Shown here: positions 36,844 to 44,720 of the stretch, in pieces
Layout: each line of letters begins with the position of its first letter
Position numbering within the stretch: position 1 is the first letter of the stretch
NCBI GenBank assembly: GCA_047638815.1
Contig: JBLIMR010000008.1
Span: forward strand, 1-64,000
DNA from: JAJRRH01 sp047638815
Lineage (GTDB): Bacteria; Bacteroidota; Bacteroidia; Flavobacteriales_D; JABDKJ01
Reading direction: 5' to 3'
DNA: 64,000 nucleotides
Made by a program: the position numbers and the translations under genes
Notes under the pieces: model-generated
What the model saw: the letters and a program-made list of their open reading frames with translations, nothing else
Databases searched by the model: none
Told to the model about the DNA's origin: nothing

Positions 36844-37387
36844 CCTCTTCTATTTCTTCGTATTCACCTTCAGGAAATGATTCTTCAAAATCTTCCATCA
36901 TTGGCATCATCTTCTTTAGTTTTTCCATATTCAAGCTTGATAGGGCATTTAAATATTTGGTATCAACGCTACCCATCATTTCAAACAAACCGCTCATTTC
37001 TCCCATGTTGAATACTACAACCCAACTTGTTCCACTTCTCCCCGATTCCAATGAAAGCACAGTGGCTTTGTAGTCTATATTGTCGAAGTTCATTAGCTCC
37101 TCGTACCCCTCATCTCCTAGACCCTCCATTAGGTTCTTATAGAGCATTATTGACTGATCGCCAATGGAGTCGGTCATTAAGAATTTAAGGTGATCCAAGT
37201 CCTTGATAAGTAAGTTGAAATCTTCATTTTTATCTTTGTTCAAGACCCTAATAAGACTTTGATAGAGGTATAAATTATATCCATCGACCTGTTCTTCAAA
37301 TTGGGTTATTGCCTTGCTTTGAGCAGACACAGAATTAACCGTTATTCCTAGAACAATTACTAGAAAAAGAGTGATTATTTTTTTCAT
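36836..37387 (-). CDS. DUF4252 exported protein (second copy)
   Basis: Unknown function. The 183-residue protein has a signal peptide ending NSVSAQ, the DUF4252 body (ITQFEEQVDGYNLYLYQSL, GTSWVVVFNMGEMSG) and a strongly acidic C-terminal tail. It is more diverged than its neighbour: the usual FEKY is FEEQ. It starts 2 bases after the upstream DUF4252 gene and overlaps the ATPase start by 8 bases. Its position between anti-sigma and ABC genes suggests an envelope partner of the exporter. Confidence 0.75.
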   Translation of the reverse strand: MKKIITLFLVIVLGITVNSVSAQSKAITQFEEQVDGYNLYLYQSLIRVLNKDKNEDFNLLIKDLDHLKFLMTDSIGDQSIMLYKNLMEGLGDEGYEELMNFDNIDYKATVLSLESGRSGTSWVVVFNMGEMSGLFEMMGSVDTKYLNALSSLNMEKLKKMMPMMEDFEESFPEGEYEEIEEDE

Positions 37388-37389
37388 GG

Positions 37390-37935
37390 TTAATCGTCTT
37401 TATTTTGTTCTCCACCCACATTTTCCAACTTTTCAAAACCTTCAATATTCATATGTTTACTGAGTTTCGACATTGATTTCAAATCGATATCCCCAACAAT
37501 GCTCATCATAATCAACCCCCTTTCCTCAAGGGCTATCATTAACAACTCAGAAATAACACCATCAGATTTCTCTTGAATAAAGAACCTCAACTCAGACTCC
37601 TCCTTTTCAACACGCATCAATTCGTCCATGTCCTTTTCGGGCATTTTAGATATTTGCTTAAACAACATTGGTGCACCATCCAAGTCATCTCCAATCAACA
37701 TTTTAAGGCCTTTCAACTTGGATATTGTTTGTATCATTTCTTGACCATCTTCACCGTCTACTTCAAAGTTAGCGAACAACTGAAACATTTTAGCAGAAAT
37801 AGTAATTCTGGTGAATCGATCGTCTTCACTGTATTTTTCAAAATGTCTTTGTATGGCACTTTGCGCACTTACACTCATCGCAGAACAAATTAATACGATA
37901 AGCAAAATGCTTGATTTATAGTAGTTATACTTCAT
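37390..37935 (-). CDS. DUF4252 exported protein (first copy)
   Basis: Unknown function. The 181-residue protein has a signal peptide ending SVSAQ, followed directly by the family opening SAIQRHFEKYSEDDRFTRI, then SKLKGLKMLIGD and a C-terminal IVGDIDLKSMSKLSKHM. It shares these blocks with the DUF4252 protein at 39029-39781, so the two are paralogues. It starts 2 bases after the anti-sigma stop. A periplasmic or surface location follows from the signal peptide; the lipobox cysteine is absent. Confidence 0.78.
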   Translation of the reverse strand: MKYNYYKSSILLIVLICSAMSVSAQSAIQRHFEKYSEDDRFTRITISAKMFQLFANFEVDGEDGQEMIQTISKLKGLKMLIGDDLDGAPMLFKQISKMPEKDMDELMRVEKEESELRFFIQEKSDGVISELLMIALEERGLIMMSIVGDIDLKSMSKLSKHMNIEGFEKLENVGGEQNKDD

Positions 37936-37937
37936 AA

Positions 37938-38465
37938 TTATGGGGTGTTATTTTTTTCAATTTCTTTTTGGGCTTGATCAAACTTTTTGATTTCACCTGC
38001 GTAGCTAACGCCTTCATTTAGGTTCGAAGACACCATCATTAATGCGGCTCTAACATTCGCATATGCTTTCTCTGGGTCATCATAGGTGTCAATGAATTCT
38101 TCTTCCACATATATCTTTTCCATGGCTTCACCATTATCATCTTTGAGATAATTGATAAGTGTTATTCCTACCATTAATGCTACACAAGCTGCGAGCAGCA
38201 TAGGCCACATTTTTTTCATGATGATCACTTTTCCATTTTTACTTTCAAGTGATTCAATCTTGCTCATGATATCAATGTCGAAATCATCATCAAGTGTAAT
38301 GTTGCTTTCCTGTTTGATATATGCAAAATACTCAGATGCAGCCTCGAATTCTTCTGGCGGATTTTGATTGAATGAAAAGTACTCTTTTAGGATACCTTCC
38401 TCATCCAGGCTTGTTTCGCCTAGCCAGAATTTTCTTATGAGCTCTTTAATGCTATGATAGTCCAT
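37938..38465 (-). CDS. Probable membrane anti-sigma factor
   Basis: 175-residue protein with a cytoplasmic N-terminal helical domain (about 1-80, opening MDYHSIKELIRKFWLGETSL), one TM segment (about 85-105) and an acidic periplasmic C-terminal part (about 106-175). The layout and its 14-base overlap with the sigma gene make it the likely cognate anti-sigma factor. No zinc-binding HxxxCxxC motif is present. Release of sigma by a periplasmic signal or proteolysis is inferred. Confidence 0.75.
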   Translation of the reverse strand: MDYHSIKELIRKFWLGETSLDEEGILKEYFSFNQNPPEEFEAASEYFAYIKQESNITLDDDFDIDIMSKIESLESKNGKVIIMKKMWPMLLAACVALMVGITLINYLKDDNGEAMEKIYVEEEFIDTYDDPEKAYANVRAALMMVSSNLNEGVSYAGEIKKFDQAQKEIEKNNTP

Positions 38466-38964
38466 ACTTAATTACTTTATCCATTCTTTCTTTTATAAAT
38501 TTCCTTGCACGAAAAAGATTTACCTTAACCTGATTCATGTCAAGTCCCATTATTTCCTCTATTTCCTTGTAGCTCATTCCTTCAAAATCTCGGAGCCTCA
38601 CAACTTCTCTTTGTTTGAGGCTTAACTGATCTACAATTTGACCTACATGACTCAACAACTCTTTGTTCTCCATTATTTGCGATGGGTCATCCGCATTGTA
38701 CTGAAGATCATATTGACCTTCTAACGATTGATTTGCATATGACTTACTTTTCATTCTATCCAGGGATTTATTTCTAGTACATGTCATTGACCATGCTTCA
38801 ATATTGTTAATCTTCTTATTGTCTTGCAGATCCTGCCACAATTTTATCATTACCTCCTGCACTATGTCTTTCGCTTCATCCTCGTCTCTTAAATAAGAGA
38901 GAGCAAACCGAAAGAGTTTATTCTTTAGCGGCAACACAATATTTCTAAACTCGAGACTGGTCAA
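38452..38964 (-). CDS. ECF-family RNA polymerase sigma factor
   Basis: 170-residue sigma-70 of the extracytoplasmic function group. Region 2 (about 15-85: FRFALSYLRDEDEAKDIVQEV) and region 4 (about 112-165: LSLKQREVVRLRDFEGMSYKE, then QVKVNLFRARKFIKERM) are both complete. The start is TTG at 38964, which gives the common MTSLEFRNIVLPLKNKLFRF opening; no ATG is available upstream. It overlaps the anti-sigma gene by 14 bases. Such pairs usually autoregulate the operon. Confidence 0.9.
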   Translation of the reverse strand: MTSLEFRNIVLPLKNKLFRFALSYLRDEDEAKDIVQEVMIKLWQDLQDNKKINNIEAWSMTCTRNKSLDRMKSKSYANQSLEGQYDLQYNADDPSQIMENKELLSHVGQIVDQLSLKQREVVRLRDFEGMSYKEIEEIMGLDMNQVKVNLFRARKFIKERMDKVIKYGLS

Positions 38965-38992
38965 TGTTTCTGTCGGCTTTTGGTTGGAGGGA

Positions 38993-39016
38993 CTGGCTCA
39001 GAAATGTCTGAGCCAG
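38993..39016. repeat. Perfect 10-bp hairpin between the DUF4252-CTD gene and the sigma gene
   Basis: CTGGCTCAGA and TCTGAGCCAG pair perfectly around a 4-base loop. There is no T-run on the minus strand, so it is not a standard terminator. It may mark an RNA processing or attenuation point between the T9SS-type DUF4252 gene and the sigma gene. Confidence 0.7.
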
Positions 39017-39028
39017 ATGATCTTAGTT

Positions 39029-39781
39029 TTATTGAATGATAAATTTCTTTTTTATTGTCAGGCCATCTCCTATAACATGAACAACATATTGTCCTGAAGT
39101 TAATCCTGAGGTGCTAAATTGCTGCCCTGACTTATAATGTTTATCGGTTTTTACTAATTTCCCTGAAGAATCATAAATATCGACTTTCACATCACTATTC
39201 CCTTCATGAGTGTCAATAGTTATTGAAGCACCTTCGTTAACTGGATTGGGATACACCATAACATTATCTACTTCGTGAGACTTTTTCATAATATCCATAG
39301 TTTGAGTACTAATACGTGAAGAGATCTTACCAATTTTTTTGAGATCCATGGAACCTGTAAGACTTACAATTGCAAGTGTGCTATCATTGGCTCCGAAAAT
39401 CACTAGTTCTTTAACTATACCTCTCGATTCATCAATGAAAAATTTGAACTCTCCTTCTTTATCAGAAAAACTCATCAGTTCTTCATAGTCATTTTCAATA
39501 TTTCTTAAATCTCTTTTGTAGTCCGCTTTAGCAGTCGGTCTTTCGTTATCCACCAAAACACATAATTGACTAATTTGAGACGCCATATCTGTAATTTCAT
39601 TGATTTCTGCATCATCACATTCAATTTTCGCCATCAATTCAAAGGCTTTGGAGCTCATATTTACCTTAGTAAATGAATCTTCTGAATTGTATTTTTCAAA
39701 GTACTTATCTATTGCGTTACTCTGAGCGTATGAAGCTGACATTCCACACATTAAGAGTGCTATTGCGATTAATTTTTTCAT
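39029..39781 (-). CDS. DUF4252 protein carrying a T9SS C-terminal sorting domain
   Basis: Unknown function. The 250-residue protein has a signal peptide ending ASYAQ, the DUF4252 body (AIDKYFEKYNSEDSFTKV, VSLTGSMDLKKIGKISSRI) and then, from about residue 175, a type A T9SS sorting domain (VYPNPVNEGASITIDTHE, SGQYVVHVIGDG). The body is shared with the downstream 37390-37935 protein, so one paralogue is predicted to be exported to the surface by T9SS and the other left in the periplasm. It lies 64 bases upstream of the sigma gene with a hairpin between. Confidence 0.82.
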   Translation of the reverse strand: MKKLIAIALLMCGMSASYAQSNAIDKYFEKYNSEDSFTKVNMSSKAFELMAKIECDDAEINEITDMASQISQLCVLVDNERPTAKADYKRDLRNIENDYEELMSFSDKEGEFKFFIDESRGIVKELVIFGANDSTLAIVSLTGSMDLKKIGKISSRISTQTMDIMKKSHEVDNVMVYPNPVNEGASITIDTHEGNSDVKVDIYDSSGKLVKTDKHYKSGQQFSTSGLTSGQYVVHVIGDGLTIKKKFIIQ

Positions 39782-39950
39782 GATATTATGGTTTATTTGT
39801 TTTTCAAATCACTCCAATATTAGGAGCCTTTCACAATAAGGACGATTCAGAATACATTTTGTTACAGCATATTTTACATTTTTAAAATTAGGAATAAAAT
39901 TCGGTCAAAATTTATTTGGAGAATCAAATGCTTAGACGGTATTTTGCGGT

Positions 39951-41480
39951 ATGGAAAAAGTACGAGATCTAAAGACAATTATTGCCCATGCGAAATCATA
40001 TGGTTTTGTATTCCAATCTAGTGAAATCTATGATGGTCTCGGAGCCGCATATGACTATGGTCCCAACGGAGTTGAACTAAAAAACAACATCAAAAAATAC
40101 TGGTGGATGTCGATGGTTCAACTCAATGATAACATTGTTGGTCTTGATGCATCCATATTCATGCACCCAAAAACTTGGGAAGCCAGTGGTCACGTTGATG
40201 CTTTTAACGACCCCTTGATAGATAATAAAGATTCCAAGAAAAGATATAGAGCAGATGTTTTGGTTGAAGATCACATTGCGAAAATTGAAGGGAAAATAAA
40301 AAAGGACGTTACGAAAGCTGCCAAAAAATTTGGTGATGCATTTAATGAGGCTGAATTCAGAGCAACCAACGGTAATGTACTGAGGAGGGCTGGAGAAATT
40401 GAGAAAATAGAAGAACAATTGAAAGACGTTCAGGTGCGTGAAGATCTTGCTGCATTTAAGCAGTTGATTGAAGACTTAGGTATCGTTTGTCCTGTTAGTG
40501 GAAGTAAAAATTGGACTGAAGTTCGTCAATTTAACTTGATGTTTGGTACTGAATTGGGATCAGTTGCTGGTGATGCATCCACCATCTACTTAAGACCGGA
40601 AACAGCGCAAGGAATATTTGTCAATTATTTGAACGTGCAGAAGTCTGGGCGTATGAAACTTCCATTTGGTATTGCTCAAATAGGTAAAGCTTTCAGAAAC
40701 GAAATTGTTGCGCGACAATTTATCTTCCGAATGCGTGAGTTCGAGCAAATGGAAATGCAATATTTCGTGAAGCCTGGAACGGAGTTGGAATGGTATGAAA
40801 AGTGGAAAGAAAAACGAATGGCATGGCATAAATCCTTGGGCCTAGGTGAAGATAATTATAGATTTCATGATCATCTTAAAATGGCACACTATGCTAATGC
40901 AGCGGCAGACATTGAATTTGATTTCCCAATGGGTTTTAAAGAACTTGAGGGAATTCACTCCAGAACAGATTTTGATCTAAAACAACATGAAGAATTTTCT
41001 GGTAAAAAATTACGCTATTTTGATCCTGAAAAAAATGAAAACTATGTCCCATGTGTGGTAGAGACATCTGTGGGTCTGGATAGAATGTTCCTTGCAGTAT
41101 TTGCTAGCAGTTTTATGGAGGAGGATCTTGGTGAAGGCAAAAGCAGATTGTTGTTGAAATTACCAGCGGCATTAGCACCAATAAAAGCAGCAATATTTCC
41201 TTTGCTTAAAAAAGATGGGCTTCCAGAAAAAGCAATGGCCATTTTGGACCAATTGAAATTCGATTTCAACTGCCAATATGATGAAAAAGATGCGGTAGGT
41301 AAAAGATATCGAAGACACGATGCTATAGGAACACCATTCTGTATTACTGTTGATCATCAAAGTTTGGAAGACGATACGGTAACAATCAGAGAGCGTGATA
41401 GTATGGAGCAAGAAAGGGTGAGAATTTCTGATCTACAAACATTAATTTCTGAAAAAGTGAGTTTTAAAAACTTGTTCTAG
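39951..41480 (+). CDS. glyS: Glycyl-tRNA synthetase (alpha2 type)
   Basis: Class II synthetase of 509 residues that charges tRNA-Gly. It is the homodimeric (archaeal/eukaryotic-like) form, with DYGPNGVELKNNIK, the motif 2 region VGQ/FRNEI-type sequence FGIAQIGKAFRNEIVARQF and the C-terminal anticodon-binding domain (about 400-509). A bacterial alpha-beta type is ruled out by the single gene. The ATG follows a TATTTTG box by only 4 bases; a second box candidate, TTTATTTG, lies about 33 bases upstream. Confidence 0.94.
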   Translation: MEKVRDLKTIIAHAKSYGFVFQSSEIYDGLGAAYDYGPNGVELKNNIKKYWWMSMVQLNDNIVGLDASIFMHPKTWEASGHVDAFNDPLIDNKDSKKRYRADVLVEDHIAKIEGKIKKDVTKAAKKFGDAFNEAEFRATNGNVLRRAGEIEKIEEQLKDVQVREDLAAFKQLIEDLGIVCPVSGSKNWTEVRQFNLMFGTELGSVAGDASTIYLRPETAQGIFVNYLNVQKSGRMKLPFGIAQIGKAFRNEIVARQFIFRMREFEQMEMQYFVKPGTELEWYEKWKEKRMAWHKSLGLGEDNYRFHDHLKMAHYANAAADIEFDFPMGFKELEGIHSRTDFDLKQHEEFSGKKLRYFDPEKNENYVPCVVETSVGLDRMFLAVFASSFMEEDLGEGKSRLLLKLPAALAPIKAAIFPLLKKDGLPEKAMAILDQLKFDFNCQYDEKDAVGKRYRRHDAIGTPFCITVDHQSLEDDTVTIRERDSMEQERVRISDLQTLISEKVSFKNLF

Positions 41481-41516
41481 CTAACCAACCAATTCATTAA
41501 CAATAAATTAAAAAGT

Positions 41517-41524
41517 TATCTTTG
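41517..41524 (+). promoter_or_regulatory. Promoter -7 box of the mscS-like pseudogene
   Basis: TATCTTTG, a perfect TAnnTTTG match 77 bases before the ATG at 41601. An intact promoter shows the decaying gene may still be transcribed. Confidence 0.5.
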
Positions 41525-41600
41525 AGGTAGAATTGTATGCTCTATTCATGCCATTTTTATTTCTAAAAAAAATTATCCTCAATCATACCTTACTTATAAC

Positions 41601-42389
41601 ATGGAAAACATTATAGAAAAAATAACGGCCCTCTTAATGGGTTAAGGCCCTTCCGTAACAGCTGCTTTCGTAATTCTTATTGTAATAAAATACGTTGTAA
41701 AAATGTCTAGGCCTGTGATGGTAAAAAGAGGAATAGATACTACTCTTCAGAAGTTTTTAGGCAACTTATTGGGGTGGGTATTAAAGATTTTGTTATTTAT
41801 TGTTGTTATATCAAAACTTGGTATAGAAACGACATCTTTTGCTGCAATTATTGCTGCTGCTGGATTAGCTATTGGATTGGCGCTCCAAGGTTCTTTAGGA
41901 AATTTCGCTGGTGGTGTGTTCCTGATGATTTTTAAACCTATTAAGGTAGGTGATTTGATAGAAGCTCAAGGTGAGCTCGGTGTTGTGAAAGAAATCGAAA
42001 TTTTCACTACTAAACTAACTGGACTCTCCAATAGAGAAATTATCATTCCTAATGGTTCTTTATCAAATGGTAATATCATTAACTATACCACCGAAGGAAC
42101 AAGAAGAGTTGATCTGGTATTTGGTGTTGGATATGATATAAAAAAGACTAAAGAAGTGTTATTGAGTGTACTAACATCACATCCAAAAGTACTTAAGAAT
42201 CCGGAACCAACTATAAACGTTTCTGAATTGGCAGATAGTTCGATAAACTTTGCTGTAAGACCATGGTGCATCACAAACGATTATTAGGATGTTTACTTTG
42301 ATATTACAGAAAACACCAAGGAAGCTTTAGATACTGCTGGAATAGAAATACCCTATCCACATGCAGTAGAAATACAGAAAGAGAGTTAA
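41601..42389 (+). pseudogene. MscS-family mechanosensitive channel gene broken by two in-frame stop codons
   Basis: Read through, the frame from ATG 41601 to TAA 42389 encodes a 262-residue small-conductance mechanosensitive channel: N-terminal helix, TM pair, the pore-lining helix with AGLAIGLALQGSLGNFAGG, then the beta domain (FKPIKVGDLIEAQGE) and C-terminal alpha/beta part (RPWCITNDY, DVYFDITENTKEALD). Codon 15 is TAA (41643-41645) where Tyr is expected in MG-Y-GPSV, and codon 229 is TAG (42285-42287) where Trp is expected in DYWDVYFD. Each needs one base change from TAT/TAC and TGG. No frameshift exists. A start at ATG 41703 would skip TM1 and still end at 42287. Either recent decay, sequencing error or stop-codon readthrough. 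Confidence 0.82.
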
Positions 42390-43186
42390 TGAATTACCTG
42401 AAAACGTTCTTTAACTAAATCTTCTCCTTCTCCAATTTGGAGGGTGTACATTCCGTTAGGTAGTTTACTTGTATCAAATGGACTGGTCATATTACCAATG
42501 TGAATAATATGCCCTAAATTATCATAAACGATCATTTTAGTCGTTTGATCATATTTATCTGAATTTATCCTGATCTCTGAATCACATGGGTTGGGACCGA
42601 GAAATAAATTGGTGCTGTTGAGTTCATCTATGCCATTTGGTTCCGTAAATTGCATATCATCAACCGAAATCCAACCTTGCCCTGCTGCAAAATCACCAAT
42701 GGATACAAATACTCTTATCAGAACATGATTAACCTCTGTACCAACTAAACTTACCGGGATGGATATAGGGACCCATTCTGATGTATTTGTTGTAGGGAAC
42801 CAATTCTCATTAAATACAATGGCCTCATTGAACATGAATAACATCTCCACCCCAACAGCTGCAGTGGCAGTTTTTTCCCACTTGGCATGAAACTCCAATA
42901 CACTTGGTGAATTTGAAATATCAATGTCGGTGTAGGCATGACCATATTCACCTACCCCAATTGGAATAGGATATACTCGCATTGCCCAATCACCACTGTT
43001 TGGAAAACTATCCTTTACCGTGTTTTGAATTAGTTGACCATTTTCTGTGGGCCAACCAACCGGTGTTTCTGTCCAAGTATTTGGGATTTCCCATTCTTCA
43101 AACCCACCATTTGGAATTTCTTGAGCGTTTGTTTCAATTGTTGCTATAACCAAGAACATAGATAATATTTGTACCGCTTTTTTCAT
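42386..43186 (-). CDS. T9SS-secreted protein with N-terminal jelly-roll-like domain (paralogue A)
   Basis: Unknown function. The 266-residue protein has a signal peptide (ends ETNAQ), a mature part opening EIPNGGFEEWEIPNTW, which is typical of a carbohydrate-binding-like or PCMD-type jelly roll (about 22-185), and a type A sorting domain (FLGPNPCDSEIRINSDK, LPNGMYTLQIGEGE). It is about one-third identical by eye to the neighbouring protein at 43198-43992, so the two are a tandem duplication. Its stop overlaps the mscS-like stop by 4 bases on the opposite strand. Confidence 0.8.
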   Translation of the reverse strand: MKKAVQILSMFLVIATIETNAQEIPNGGFEEWEIPNTWTETPVGWPTENGQLIQNTVKDSFPNSGDWAMRVYPIPIGVGEYGHAYTDIDISNSPSVLEFHAKWEKTATAAVGVEMLFMFNEAIVFNENWFPTTNTSEWVPISIPVSLVGTEVNHVLIRVFVSIGDFAAGQGWISVDDMQFTEPNGIDELNSTNLFLGPNPCDSEIRINSDKYDQTTKMIVYDNLGHIIHIGNMTSPFDTSKLPNGMYTLQIGEGEDLVKERFQVIH

Positions 43187-43197
43187 GATGTTTAGTG

Positions 43198-43992
43198 TTA
43201 TCGATTTATAGTGAACTTCCTTACTGTTTGAAAATTATCATTTTGGATTTGCAAAAAATAAATGCCAGAAGGATAATTTTGAAGATCCAATTTTCGAGAG
43301 ATCAACCCTTGATACAATGTCTGACCGACATCATTAATAACGGCCATTTCACCATGATTATATAATTTCCTATCACACGCAATGTTTAGCAAGTCAGCCG
43401 TTGGATTCGGATAAACATCAAGAATAACTTCCGTGTTTTCAGGAATTCCATTGGGATTGCCAAACTGCATATCATCAATAGATAAGGTGGCATATGCTAA
43501 ATCACCAACTTGAACTGTTGCACGAACTATAGCGTGCGTAATTATTGGTTCAATCTGCGGAAGTGGAATAACAATTAATGTCCAGTCAGATTGATCATTT
43601 GTTGGAACCCACGTCTCCGTGAAATATTCATTCGTCTCATTAAAGAAAGATATCTCGACCTTTATTTCGCCTATAATCCTCTCCCATCTTGCGTAAAATT
43701 CCAACTGCGCAGGAACAATATCTATTGGGATTAAAGATTCTGCCTCTGCATCACCTTCACCTAATCCATTGATGTCCGGTGTAAGAGTCATGGCAAATTC
43801 ACCTTCATATGAAGATGTATCTTGAAATACAGGCGCTGAAACTTCGGTGTTGTCAGTATCCCAGTTTACAGGATTATTCGTCCATATTCCTTGATCCCAT
43901 GCTTCAAAACCACCATTGGGAATTTCTTGAGAAAATACGTTCACTGAGAACGTTAAGATTATTATTCCAATTAAATAGTAAAGCTTTTTCAT
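43198..43992 (-). CDS. T9SS-secreted protein with N-terminal jelly-roll-like domain (paralogue B)
   Basis: Unknown function; 264 residues from ATG 43992, signal peptide MKKLYYLIGIIILTFSVNVF, mature opening EIPNGGFEAWDQGIWTNNPV, then the jelly-roll-like body and a C-terminal type A sorting domain (VYPNPTADLLNIACDRK, SGIYFLQIQNDN). A longer ATG at 44049 would add 19 residues in front and weaken the signal peptide. It is transcribed just before paralogue A with an 11-base gap. Confidence 0.8.
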   Translation of the reverse strand: MKKLYYLIGIIILTFSVNVFSQEIPNGGFEAWDQGIWTNNPVNWDTDNTEVSAPVFQDTSSYEGEFAMTLTPDINGLGEGDAEAESLIPIDIVPAQLEFYARWERIIGEIKVEISFFNETNEYFTETWVPTNDQSDWTLIVIPLPQIEPIITHAIVRATVQVGDLAYATLSIDDMQFGNPNGIPENTEVILDVYPNPTADLLNIACDRKLYNHGEMAVINDVGQTLYQGLISRKLDLQNYPSGIYFLQIQNDNFQTVRKFTINR

Positions 43993-44096
43993 ATCAGTCA
44001 GTTTAATGTTTGTATTAGTTTGATGATGAAAAAGCCGTAATGGTTGCATCTACATTTTCAAAATCTTTGAAAGAACTCTAAGAATGTCATCGTACG

Positions 44097-44654
44097 CTAA
44101 TTCATTGTGCCCATTGTTCTAGTAACACCCATCGCCATTACCGAATCTACATACTCTGTGCTTTTATCAATAAATGAACCTAAATCGTCAAGTTGTTCAT
44201 CGGTCCAACGACCAAGTACATATTGGACTTGTTGGCCACGCTGAAAATCATCACCAATACCAAATTTCAACCTGGGATATTTCGAAGTTTGCAAGACCGC
44301 TTCAATACTTTTAAGCCCGTTGTGCCCAGCATCACTTCCTTTAGCTCTAAGGCGTAATTTTCCAAATGGCAGCGCTAAATCATCCACTATAACCAATAGG
44401 CGTTCAACAGGAATTTTCTCTTTATCCATCCAGTATCGTATTGCCTTGCCGCTCAAGTTCATAAATGTGGATGGTTTCAGTAGTACAGCTTTTTTTCCTC
44501 TAAATTTATACTCAGCCACATCTCCTAACTTTTGTGTGGTAAATGTGACTTCCTTTTGTTTAGCTAATTCGTCCAGGACATCAAAACCTATATTATGTCT
44601 TGTGTTATGGTATTCTGCTCCTATGTTTCCTAAACCGACAATTAAAAACTTCAT
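44097..44654 (-). CDS. pth: Peptidyl-tRNA hydrolase
   Basis: Releases tRNA from stalled peptidyl-tRNA. The 185-residue protein has the family opening LIVGLGNIGAEYHNTRHNIGF with the catalytic His, then LLKPSTFMNLSGKAI, VIVDDLALPFGKLRLRAKGSDAGHNGLKSI and YVLGRWTDEQ. It follows rplY, in the usual prs-rplY-pth order, but a terminator sits between rplY and pth, so pth may depend on readthrough. Confidence 0.95.
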   Translation of the reverse strand: MKFLIVGLGNIGAEYHNTRHNIGFDVLDELAKQKEVTFTTQKLGDVAEYKFRGKKAVLLKPSTFMNLSGKAIRYWMDKEKIPVERLLVIVDDLALPFGKLRLRAKGSDAGHNGLKSIEAVLQTSKYPRLKFGIGDDFQRGQQVQYVLGRWTDEQLDDLGSFIDKSTEYVDSVMAMGVTRTMGTMN

Positions 44655-44660
44655 TAATTC

Positions 44661-44702
44661 AAAAATAAAAAAAATCCGCCTCGAATTAACGAAGCGGATT
44701 AT
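44661..44702 (-). terminator. Terminator between rplY and pth
   Basis: On the minus strand AATCCGC-x-TCG pairs with CGA-x-GCGGATT (one mismatch), followed by T6-A-T5. It is positioned to end the prs-rplY transcript just before the pth start. Confidence 0.75.
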
Positions 44703-44720
44703 TTAATAAGTGTAATAATA

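Noticed and set aside
26436..38964. Link between PrsW and the ECF sigma/anti-sigma pair (PrsW cleaves an anti-sigma factor in Bacillus)
   Set aside because: 11 kb apart, with no shared operon or motif linking them; left as a possibility only.
44320..44706. 128-residue plus-strand frame over pth
   Set aside because: Antisense shadow of pth; no motif, and it crosses the rplY-pth terminator.
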